DNA of 5,081 nt, from contig MFTL01000005.1 of NCBI GenBank assembly GCA_001786825.1, positions 186 through 5,266 on the forward strand, read 5' to 3'. A program made the position numbers and the translations under genes. Under the pieces are notes generated by a model that had not been told where the DNA came from, made no database searches, and worked only from the letters and a program-made list of their open reading frames with translations. Below are positions 1 through 5,081 of the stretch, piece by piece. Origin of the DNA: Candidatus Nomurabacteria bacterium RIFCSPHIGHO2_01_FULL_39_9 (GTDB lineage Bacteria > Patescibacteriota > Minisyncoccia > Phycocordibacterales > DATEUR01). The stretch's first letter is position 1, and every line of letters begins with the position of its first letter.

Positions 1-2
1 AT

Positions 3-818
3 ATTTTTATTATTGTTTTTACGAGTTTGTACGGACAAAAAGAATACACCGATGGAACCAACACAGCCAAAGCAACAACTTACCTCGGTATGTTAGGTGG
101 GCCAGCAATGTTCACCGAAAATTCAAAATTATCAGGATTTGTTACTTTGCGTGCCGGTGGCACAATTACTTGGTTACCCAATAAATACTTTTCTTTATTC
201 GGTCTTGGCGCTGGCGAAATCAATGAAGCTGGCGCAGTTACGCCTTTTTCGCTCATGAGTGTGAAATTTTCTCCCGCTAAAAACTTTTTTGTAACAGCTG
301 GGAAAATGGCAACACCAATGACAGAACTGCGCGCCATGCCGACAACGGGCGCTGGTCAATTTGAACCATGGACAAGAGCGCAAATTCTTGGAGCGGCAGT
401 TGGCGGAAAGCTCACCGTTAATATTGAGAAATTTTCATTTGTTGGGGGCGTCTTTAAAAGGAATAACGATGTTTCAGCTGAAATTGGTATCAGAATACCT
501 CATACTAAGATTTCTGGGTATTATCTGACAGAAGCGAAGATGTTTGGCAGCGCGTTAACTTTCGACACCAAACATTTTTCTGCAACTGTCGTCTATAATC
601 AGAATCAAAATTTCGGTTTGCTAAACATTTTTGAAATTCCCAAAACAGGCGGCTGGAATGTTTATACTGATCTTGGTTTAAATACCAATCAGGAACTCAT
701 TCGTGGCGAAGCAGGAATTTTCAAAAGTTTTTCCTTGGACGGAGTAAATGCCTTGCTTGGCGCTGGATACAGCGAAGAGAAAAAGTTGGTCAAAGGTTAT
801 GTCTTTTTGTTCTTCTAA
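3..818 (+). CDS. Exported protein, probable outer-membrane-type beta-barrel, 5' end cut off
   Basis: The reading frame is open from the left edge, so the true start lies upstream. A TTG at 27 would cut through the signal peptide and is not a credible start. The first visible residues (IFIIVFTSLYGQ) look like the hydrophobic core and cleavage region of a Sec signal peptide, followed by a polar mature start (KEYTDGTN). The remaining roughly 260 residues have no long hydrophobic helix. They are rich in Gly, aromatics and alternating polar/apolar stretches, with short turns containing Asn, Asp and Gly, as in antiparallel beta strands. The chain ends GYVFLFF; a C-terminal aromatic after an alternating strand is typical of outer-membrane barrels. 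The central part (FFVTAGKMATPMTEL, then a Gly-rich strand pair) faintly resembles phosphate-selective porins, but I cannot assign a family. It is followed at once by its own terminator. Export is well supported; the barrel and porin role are inference. Confidence 0.7.
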   Translation: MFIIVFTSLYGQKEYTDGTNTAKATTYLGMLGGPAMFTENSKLSGFVTLRAGGTITWLPNKYFSLFGLGAGEINEAGAVTPFSLMSVKFSPAKNFFVTAGKMATPMTELRAMPTTGAGQFEPWTRAQILGAAVGGKLTVNIEKFSFVGGVFKRNNDVSAEIGIRIPHTKISGYYLTEAKMFGSALTFDTKHFSATVVYNQNQNFGLLNIFEIPKTGGWNVYTDLGLNTNQELIRGEAGIFKSFSLDGVNALLGAGYSEEKKLVKGYVFLFF

Positions 819-825
819 ATTTTTT

Positions 826-864
826 AAAGGTCATACGTAAATTTAAAAACGTATGGCCTTTTTT
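826..864 (+). terminator. Intrinsic terminator of the exported-protein gene
   Basis: A 13-pair stem (826-838 with 849-861, one G-U pair) closes a 10-base A/T loop and runs into six Ts at 859-864. It begins 8 bases after the stop codon. On the opposite strand the hairpin is followed by mostly A, so it should work only for the + strand. Confidence 0.88.
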
Positions 865-872
865 CTTTATAT

Positions 873-906
873 AAAAATTTAAAAAACCTGGCCGAGCGCC
901 AGGTTT
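873..906 (-). terminator. Intrinsic terminator of the phosphatase-like gene
   Basis: A perfect 9-pair stem (884-892 with 898-906) closes the 5-base loop CGAGC. Read on the minus strand it is followed by a T run (rc of 881-886) and a second T run (rc of 873-877). The first bases of the stem are part of the TAA stop codon of the gene it terminates, a very tight arrangement. It sits about 20 bases from the opposing terminator, insulating the two convergent genes. Confidence 0.87.
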
Positions 907-1435
907 AAATATTGACCGAAATCTCTTCTATGGTTAAGAGAGGAGATTCGGCTTGCCATCTTGCTTCAAATCCGAATTTAGAATTTAAGAAATTGGAGCC
1001 AAATTCTTTGGCGTCCTCGGGTTTTTTGACGACTTCAAAATCTTTGAAGTACTTGTTTTCCAAAAAGTTTTTCCACAAATCATTTAGAGTTTGACTGTTA
1101 GTAACGATGATAATTAAATCGTACTTTTCACTTTTTTCAACAATCTCTTGCACAATTGCTTTTCTTTCTTTGCTTTCTTCTGGCGCGGCTTTCCATTCAC
1201 CGCTTGGCACAACGCCTTTCGACAAAGAAAGAGCTTTTCTAATTGCTTTCGCGCTCTCAATACTGATGACATTTGTAGAGCAGAAAATAATTGCTTTACT
1301 TTTGTCAGATATGGGAATTTGTTGAATTTGCTCGGCAATGGCTTGCATTTGTTGCAATCCGATTAAATCTAAATGACCTTTTTGTGAACCCTCTTCTTGG
1401 AAAAACCCGAAACGGGTTAAAATCACTCTTTTCAT
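905..1435 (-). CDS. Degenerate histidine-phosphatase-like protein, probably catalytically inactive
   Basis: This is a 176-residue cytosolic protein without signal peptide or membrane segment. Its architecture follows the phosphoglycerate mutase/SixA-type histidine phosphatase superfamily. It has an N-terminal strand VILTRFG where the family has LVRHG; HLDLIGLQQMQAIAEQI (21-37) where the family has LTxxGxxQAxxLAxxL; CSTNVISIESAKAI (52-65) where the family has SSPLxRAxQTAxxI; and a late strand LIIIVTN (107-113) where the family has VxVVSHG. The residues that do the chemistry are missing: the phospho-accepting His is Phe9, the phosphate-binding Arg of the second motif is Ile57, and the second His is Asn113. 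Only Arg8 and Gly10 of RHG remain. The frame is intact and length is normal for the family, so it is not an obvious pseudogene. Possible roles are a binding or regulatory domain; none is established. The family assignment is by eye from pattern alignment. Confidence 0.68.
   Translation of the reverse strand: MKRVILTRFGFFQEEGSQKGHLDLIGLQQMQAIAEQIQQIPISDKSKAIIFCSTNVISIESAKAIRKALSLSKGVVPSGEWKAAPEESKERKAIVQEIVEKSEKYDLIIIVTNSQTLNDLWKNFLENKYFKDFEVVKKPEDAKEFGSNFLNSKFGFEARWQAESPLLTIEEISVNI
1404..1418 (-). other. Small hairpin in the early coding region, terminator-like
   Basis: In the minus-strand mRNA a 6-pair stem AACCCG/CGGGTT with a TTT loop is followed by three further Ts. It covers the codons for Leu6 to Phe11, exactly the degenerate RHG motif, beginning about 17 bases into the gene. 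It could be a weak attenuator or slow early translation, but the stem is short and the T run only five long including stem bases, so chance is quite possible. Confidence 0.25.
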
Positions 1436-1444
1436 AAGGAGGAG
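1436..1444 (-). promoter_or_regulatory. Anti-Shine-Dalgarno-like leader in front of the phosphatase-like gene
   Basis: The minus-strand bases directly before the ATG read CTCCTCCTT, matching the CCTCCTT core at the 3' end of 16S rRNA rather than its complement. No purine-rich ribosome binding site exists between the predicted transcription start (near 1460) and the ATG. The gene is therefore likely translated without a Shine-Dalgarno interaction. The sequence is plainly there; any function is unknown. Confidence 0.45.
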
Positions 1445-1466
1445 TTTTTAAATGAATACTTTACCA

Positions 1467-1495
1467 ATAATAAAGCATCTTAAATTAGCTGTCAA
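1467..1495 (-). promoter_or_regulatory. Sigma-70-type promoter for the phosphatase-like gene
   Basis: On the minus strand a perfect -35 box TTGACA (1495-1490) is followed after exactly 17 bases by TATTAT (1472-1467), five of six matches to the -10 consensus. The expected transcription start is near 1460-1459, giving a leader of about 24 bases before the ATG. The -35 box lies in the last codons of dprA, so this gene can be transcribed independently of the polX-dprA operon, with added read-through possible because no terminator lies between. Confidence 0.78.
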
Positions 1496-2342
1496 CCCTC
1501 CGAATTTTACCAAGCATTTCTTTAACAATGCCTTTAATTTCTAAAACAGTAAGCAAGGTATTTACTTCGTTTGCTGGCTTACCAAGACCTCTTACAATCT
1601 CATCACGGCCACGCGGCTCTATAAGCAAATCCAAAATTTCTTTTTCAGCCGGCGAAACGTCTAATTGTAGTGGCAATTTTTGAGTGACATTAAATCCAAG
1701 CGCGTCTAAAATTTCTTCGCTGTTTGTCACCGGTGTGGCGCCATTTCTTATGAGTCGGTTTGTGCCTTTTGAATTAGCAGAAAAAATTGAACCGGGCACG
1801 GCATAGACATCGCGATTATAATCAACTGCCAGCCGCGTGGTAATTAGTGTGCCCGATTTTTCTTCCGCTTCAATGACAAGGACGGCTTTGGAAAGTCCGG
1901 CCATGAGACGATTGCGGGCAGGAAAAGCAAAATCTTGCGCTCTGAAATCCGGTTCAAATTCTGAAATCAAACAGCCGCCGCTTTTAACAATGTTTTTTCC
2001 AAGTTCATAATTTGTTCTTGGGTAGAGAACTTCCGGACGGAGGCCAGACCCGGGGAAAGCGATCGTAGTTAAGCCGACATCAAGCGCTTTTTTGTGGGCG
2101 ATTGAATCTATCCCCAAAGCGAGGCCAGAGACGATAACAATTGGATAGCCACGAAGTCCTTCAATTAATTTTTCACAAGCTTCTTTACCATAAGTTGTAT
2201 ATTTACGACTCCCGACAACAGCTAAGAACGTTGTTTCTTTCGGAAATTCGCCGACAATAAAAAGTTCTTTTGGCGGTTGGGGAATTTCCAAAAGTTGTGG
2301 CGGAAAGTTACCTGAAGTTAATTTTTTAATTTCCCAGTTCAT
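1485..2342 (-). CDS. dprA: DNA-processing protein DprA/Smf
   Basis: DprA binds single-stranded DNA in the cytoplasm and loads RecA on it, protecting DNA taken up during natural transformation. The 285-residue protein has a Rossmann-like core with all hallmark motifs: AVVGSRKYTTYG (41-52), SGLALGIDSIAHKKAL (72-87), FPARNRLMAGLS (140-151), SGTLITTRLA (163-172), then AVPGSIF and GTNRLIRNGA (193-202). A C-terminal winged-helix segment (about 227-285, ending in basic KIRRVDS) matches the small DML1-like domain common in this family. The front has only a short lead (about 35 residues) and no SAM or helix-hairpin-helix domain, so it is a compact version. It starts 9 bases after the polX stop, so both are likely cotranscribed and translationally coupled. 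The ATG is preceded by TTTAAAAAG with no proper ribosome binding site. Identification is very secure; a role in competence is inferred, as no com genes are visible here. Confidence 0.96.
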   Translation of the reverse strand: MNWEIKKLTSGNFPPQLLEIPQPPKELFIVGEFPKETTFLAVVGSRKYTTYGKEACEKLIEGLRGYPIVIVSGLALGIDSIAHKKALDVGLTTIAFPGSGLRPEVLYPRTNYELGKNIVKSGGCLISEFEPDFRAQDFAFPARNRLMAGLSKAVLVIEAEEKSGTLITTRLAVDYNRDVYAVPGSIFSANSKGTNRLIRNGATPVTNSEEILDALGFNVTQKLPLQLDVSPAEKEILDLLIEPRGRDEIVRGLGKPANEVNTLLTVLEIKGIVKEMLGKIRRVDS

Positions 2343-2351
2343 CTTTTTAAA

Positions 2352-4097
2352 TTATTTTATTTTCCTTTTATCTTTCAAAAATGAAAGCATCTTATCAATT
2401 GGCCAAGCATTAATAATGTCGTTTTTAGTAGCGAATCCACGACGAGCAGTCCCAATGCCGTATTCAAGATAAGGAAGATGTGTTATTGAATGCGCGTCAG
2501 AATCAATCGAGAGCTTCACGCCAGTCTCAACGCATTTTTTAATATAATGATCTTTGAGATCAAGGCGTTCGGGGTAAGCGTCAATTTCTAAAACCGTCCC
2601 GGTTTCTTTTGCAACTTTAATAATTTCATCGATATCAATTTCGTAAGGCTCTCTTCTATTTAAAATTCGGCCGGTTGGGTGAAAAATAATATCGACGTGA
2701 GGATTTTTCATCGCTTTCATGATTCTTTTTGTCTGCTCTTCTTTTGAGAGATTGAAGCTCGAATGAACAGCGCCGCCAACGACATCAAGTTGTTCTAAAA
2801 TTTTATCAGACAAGTCCATGGAACCGTCTTTTAAAATATCACATTCTGAACCTTTTAAGATTGTAAAATTAATTTTTTCTTTTTTTAATTTTGCGTTTAC
2901 TTTATCAATTTCTTTCCACTGCTCTTTAATTCTTTTTTCATCGAGGCCATGAGTCATCGCGAGTCTTTTAGTGTGATCGGTAATGACGATATATTCAAGT
3001 CTCTCCGCGATAGCGGCGCACGCCATTTCTTCAATTGAATTTGCGCCGTCGGTCCAATTAGTTTGAATTTGAAGATCGCCCCGCAGATCTTTATAGCCAA
3101 TTAATTTTGGCAATTTGTTTTCTTTAGCTAGTCTCAATTCACCAGTATTTTCTCGCAGTTCTGGTTCGACATAAGTCAGGCCAAATTTCTTGTAAAGTTC
3201 TTCTTCTGATTTTCCGGCAATTATTTTTTTTCCTTTAAACAAACCATACTCATTTAATTTCCAACCATTTTTAATTGCTAGTTCTCGCAAGCTGACATTA
3301 TGATCACGGTTACCAGTGAAATAATTTAGTGCGGCACCGAAAGATTCTTCTGGCACGACGCGAATATCAACGTCAAGGCCGTTTTTTAATTTAATCGAAG
3401 ATTTTGTTTTGCCGTGTGCAATGACGTAAGCGACTTCCGGCATGGAAACAAAATAATCCATGACTGGTTTTGGTTTTTGAGAAACGACGAGAATGTCGGC
3501 GTCTCTGATGGTTTCTTTCATTCTTCTTACTGATCCAGCGACGACGACCTGCTTCACACCCGATATATTTTTAATCCGATTCTCAATTTCTCTAATAAGC
3601 GGCATGATGAAACCCAAAACATAGCGACCGCTGTGTTTTTTTGCGAATTCAATTCCTTTTGAAATTTTTTCTTCCGATTTCTTGCCGAAACCTTTCAGTT
3701 TTTCAATCTTTCTTTTTGCAATAGCACTCTCCAAATCTTTTAAATTTTTGATGCCAAGTTTTTTATAGAGCTTGAAAATTGTCTTTGGTCCAAGACCTTC
3801 AATTCCGGAAAAAGAAGCCAAATCAACCGGGACAGATTTTTTGAGTTGTTCATAATACTTTAATTTTCCCGTTTTTATAAACTCTTCAATTTTTTCGGCT
3901 ATGGAAATACCAACACCGGGAATTTTTTCTAAAGCTATTAGCCCGCCTTTTTTATAAACTTCTGTCACTTCTTCTTCTAACTCCGAAATTGCCTCGGCGG
4001 CCTTCTCATAGGCTCGGGGCTTGAAGGGAATTGACTTCATTTCCAGATATTCGGCAATTTCTTTCAAAATTTTTGTGATCTCATTGTTGCTAATCAT
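2352..4097 (-). CDS. polX: DNA polymerase X family with C-terminal PHP domain
   Basis: This 581-residue repair polymerase, normal in length for bacterial PolX, fills short gaps in base excision repair; in relatives the PHP domain gives Mn-dependent 3'-5' exonuclease or AP endonuclease activity. Residues 1-85 form the 8-kDa domain with helix-hairpin-helix IPGVG (59-63); Lys69 aligns with the dRP-lyase Lys72 of Pol beta. Two further hairpin motifs are at about 98-115 and 134-145. The palm has GSVRR (188-192), catalytic Asp199 and Asp201 in DAD, and Asp244 in LDVDIRVV, so polymerase activity should be intact. TGNRDHNVSLRELA (261-274) matches the family's HN-LR signature. The PHP domain (about 338-575) keeps His375 (TDHT), Glu418, His445, His473, Asp534 and His536, but motif I is DLQIQT (341-346): both metal-binding His are Gln343 and Gln345. 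EIDAYP (504-509) carries Asp where many relatives have Asn. First gene of an operon with dprA; start at 4097 has no clear ribosome binding site. Confidence 0.95.
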   Translation of the reverse strand: MISNNEITKILKEIAEYLEMKSIPFKPRAYEKAAEAISELEEEVTEVYKKGGLIALEKIPGVGISIAEKIEEFIKTGKLKYYEQLKKSVPVDLASFSGIEGLGPKTIFKLYKKLGIKNLKDLESAIAKRKIEKLKGFGKKSEEKISKGIEFAKKHSGRYVLGFIMPLIREIENRIKNISGVKQVVVAGSVRRMKETIRDADILVVSQKPKPVMDYFVSMPEVAYVIAHGKTKSSIKLKNGLDVDIRVVPEESFGAALNYFTGNRDHNVSLRELAIKNGWKLNEYGLFKGKKIIAGKSEEELYKKFGLTYVEPELRENTGELRLAKENKLPKLIGYKDLRGDLQIQTNWTDGANSIEEMACAAIAERLEYIVITDHTKRLAMTHGLDEKRIKEQWKEIDKVNAKLKKEKINFTILKGSECDILKDGSMDLSDKILEQLDVVGGAVHSSFNLSKEEQTKRIMKAMKNPHVDIIFHPTGRILNRREPYEIDIDEIIKVAKETGTVLEIDAYPERLDLKDHYIKKCVETGVKLSIDSDAHSITHLPYLEYGIGTARRGFATKNDIINAWPIDKMLSFLKDKRKIK

Positions 4098-4115
4098 TGT
4101 CTTTTATTTTATCAT
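4087..4115 (+). promoter_or_regulatory. Candidate promoter for leaderless serS mRNA
   Basis: TTGCTA (4087-4092, four of six matches to the -35 consensus) is followed after 17 bases by TATCAT (4110-4115, five of six matches to TATAAT). Only six bases separate the -10 box from the serS ATG, so transcription would begin at or next to the A of the start codon. The -35 box falls inside the first codons of the divergent polX. In an AT-rich region such matches can arise by chance, but both boxes, the spacing and the missing ribosome binding site agree. Confidence 0.55.
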
Positions 4116-4116
4116 A
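4106..4116 (-). promoter_or_regulatory. Candidate -10 region for polX-dprA operon
   Basis: On the minus strand two overlapping -10-like hexamers occur, TATGAT (4116-4111) and TAAAAT (4111-4106). The second ends 8 bases before the polX ATG, which would give an almost leaderless message; the first would give a leader of about 7 bases. No convincing -35 box is found at the expected distance inside serS. It shares its bases with the opposing serS -10 box, so the two directions would compete for RNA polymerase. Confidence 0.35.
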
Positions 4117-4121
4117 TCATT

Positions 4122-5081
4122 ATGCTAGACATAAAATTTATAAGAGAAAATCCAGATTTGATAAAGGAAGCGGCGCGGAAGAAGCACGTTGATTTTGACG
4201 TGAAAGAATTGCTGGCGCTCGATGTCCTTTATCGGGAAATTCTCAATTTGGTGGAAAAATTAAGAGCTGAGCAAAATAAGGTCACCGAACGTGTTCCGCA
4301 ATCGTCTCCCGAAGAAAAAGAAAAGCTAATTTTGGAGATGAAGCAGTTGAAAGAGCACATCAAAGAAAAAGAGGAAGAACTGCGGCACCAAAGAGAACAT
4401 CTTGACGAACTGATGCTTCGCGTGCCAAACGTACCTGACGTCTCTGTGCCGGAAGGGGAGAGTGATCTTGATAATAAAGAAATAAAACAAGTCGGCGAAA
4501 TTCCAAAATTCGATTTCACTCCGAAAGATCATCTGACGATTTTGGAGAATTTGGATCTGGCGGATTTTGAACGTGGGAGTAAGGTTTCCGGCTTCCGCGG
4601 CTACTTTTTGAAAAATGCTGGAGCGCTTTTGTGTTTTGCACTCTGGCAGTTTGCTTTAGAGCAATTGGTGAAAAAAGGATTCACGCCGATTATTGCGCCG
4701 TCAAAAGTTAAAAGAGAGCCGCTCAAAGGTTGTGGTTTTATTCCTCAACATGAAGAAGAAGTTTATCGACTTACCGAAGACGAATATCTTTCGGGCACGG
4801 CGGAAGTACCGGTGACGAGCTACTATATGGATGAAATTTTAGATGAGAAAGATTTACCGAAAAAATTTATTGCTTTTTCTCCGTGCTTTCGCAAAGAAGC
4901 GGGGAGTTATGGCCGGGACGTTAAAGGTCTTATTCGCGTTCACGAATTTTTTAAATTGGAACAAGTTATTCTTTGCGAAGCTAAGCACGAAACGTCTGTC
5001 GCTTTTCATGAAGAAATTACAAAAAATTCTGAAGAGATTGTCCAAGCGCTCAAGATGCCTTACCGTGTTGTTCTTAATTGC
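4122..5081 (+). CDS. serS: Seryl-tRNA synthetase, 3' end cut off by window
   Basis: The enzyme charges tRNA(Ser) with serine in the cytoplasm (class II synthetase, homodimer in the family). The 320 visible residues are about three quarters of the usual 420-430. The N-terminus MLDIKFIRENPDLIKEA is typical of SerRS and fixes the ATG at 4122. Residues 28-99 form the long Glu/Lys-rich antiparallel coiled-coil arm that grips the tRNA(Ser) variable arm, followed by RVPNVPD (100-106). The catalytic domain shows the serine-binding TAE (226-228) and motif 2, FRKEAGSYGRD to RVHEF (256-276), with Arg257 and Glu259 as expected for ATP binding. Motif 2 ends RVHEF where most relatives have RVHQF, and the usual GTGQLPKF stretch appears as GCGFIPQH. 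Motif 3 lies beyond the window. The gene diverges from polX across a 24-base gap and has no ribosome binding site upstream. Identification is very secure. Confidence 0.97.
   Translation, partial: MLDIKFIRENPDLIKEAARKKHVDFDVKELLALDVLYREILNLVEKLRAEQNKVTERVPQSSPEEKEKLILEMKQLKEHIKEKEEELRHQREHLDELMLRVPNVPDVSVPEGESDLDNKEIKQVGEIPKFDFTPKDHLTILENLDLADFERGSKVSGFRGYFLKNAGALLCFALWQFALEQLVKKGFTPIIAPSKVKREPLKGCGFIPQHEEEVYRLTEDEYLSGTAEVPVTSYYMDEILDEKDLPKKFIAFSPCFRKEAGSYGRDVKGLIRVHEFFKLEQVILCEAKHETSVAFHEEITKNSEEIVQALKMPYRVVLNC

Noticed and set aside
80..383. Minus-strand open frames opposite the exported protein
   Set aside because: No promoter or start signal, and they overlap a frame with a clear signal peptide and its own terminator.
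27..818. TTG at 27 as the start of the exported protein
   Set aside because: The frame is open to the left edge and the TTG falls inside an evident signal peptide, so the true start is outside the window.
1107..1366. Open frames on both strands opposite or inside the phosphatase-like gene
   Set aside because: They are shadows of the minus-strand gene, with compositions unlike real proteins and no start signals.
905..1435. Calling the phosphatase-like gene a pseudogene
   Set aside because: The frame is uninterrupted, the length is normal for the family, and it has its own strong promoter and terminator.
1452..1544. Small + strand ORF of 30 codons (starting MNTLPIIKH) preceded by a perfect AAGGAGG at 1436-1442
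   Set aside because: It lies antisense to the end of dprA and to a strong minus-strand promoter, has no visible promoter or recognisable protein features, and nothing else in the window uses such a ribosome binding site.
4229..4532. Minus-strand open frames opposite serS
   Set aside because: They are Ser/Phe-rich reverse images of the Glu/Lys-rich coiled-coil arm of SerRS.

Overview
The window is AT-rich bacterial DNA carrying five protein genes, two of them cut by the window edges. Three genes are recognised with confidence from their motifs: dprA/smf, a PHP-domain family X DNA polymerase (polX) and serS. The other two are a secreted, probable beta-barrel protein and a small protein that looks like a catalytically dead histidine phosphatase. 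The compact layout, near-absent ribosome binding sites, the short DprA without an extra N-terminal domain, and the polX-dprA pairing would suit a streamlined lineage such as Candidate Phyla Radiation (Patescibacteria). That assignment is an inference; no rRNA or marker tree is available here.

Layout, left to right. Bases 3-818 (+) hold the C-terminal 271 residues of an exported protein whose signal peptide is cut by the left edge. Bases 819-904 hold two back-to-back intrinsic terminators, one per strand, separating convergent genes. Bases 905-1435 (-) encode the degenerate phosphatase-like protein. It has a near-consensus sigma-70 promoter (1467-1495) inside the end of dprA, and a short leader that ends in an anti-Shine-Dalgarno-like sequence. 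Bases 1485-2342 (-) are dprA and 2352-4097 (-) are polX, 9 bases apart and almost certainly one operon transcribed polX then dprA. A 24-base gap separates the polX start from the divergent serS start at 4122 (+). serS runs off the right edge after 320 codons.

Functionally, polX and dprA form a DNA-maintenance unit: gap-filling repair synthesis, and loading of incoming or exposed single strands onto RecA. serS is a housekeeping translation gene read from what looks like a leaderless promoter. The most notable observations are the loss of every canonical catalytic residue in the phosphatase-like protein, the replacement of both histidines of PHP motif I by glutamine in PolX, the absence of Shine-Dalgarno sequences at all four visible starts, and a porin-like protein ending in Phe. 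No CRISPR array, mobile element, tRNA or rRNA was seen. Apart from the 86-base terminator region there is no long non-coding stretch.
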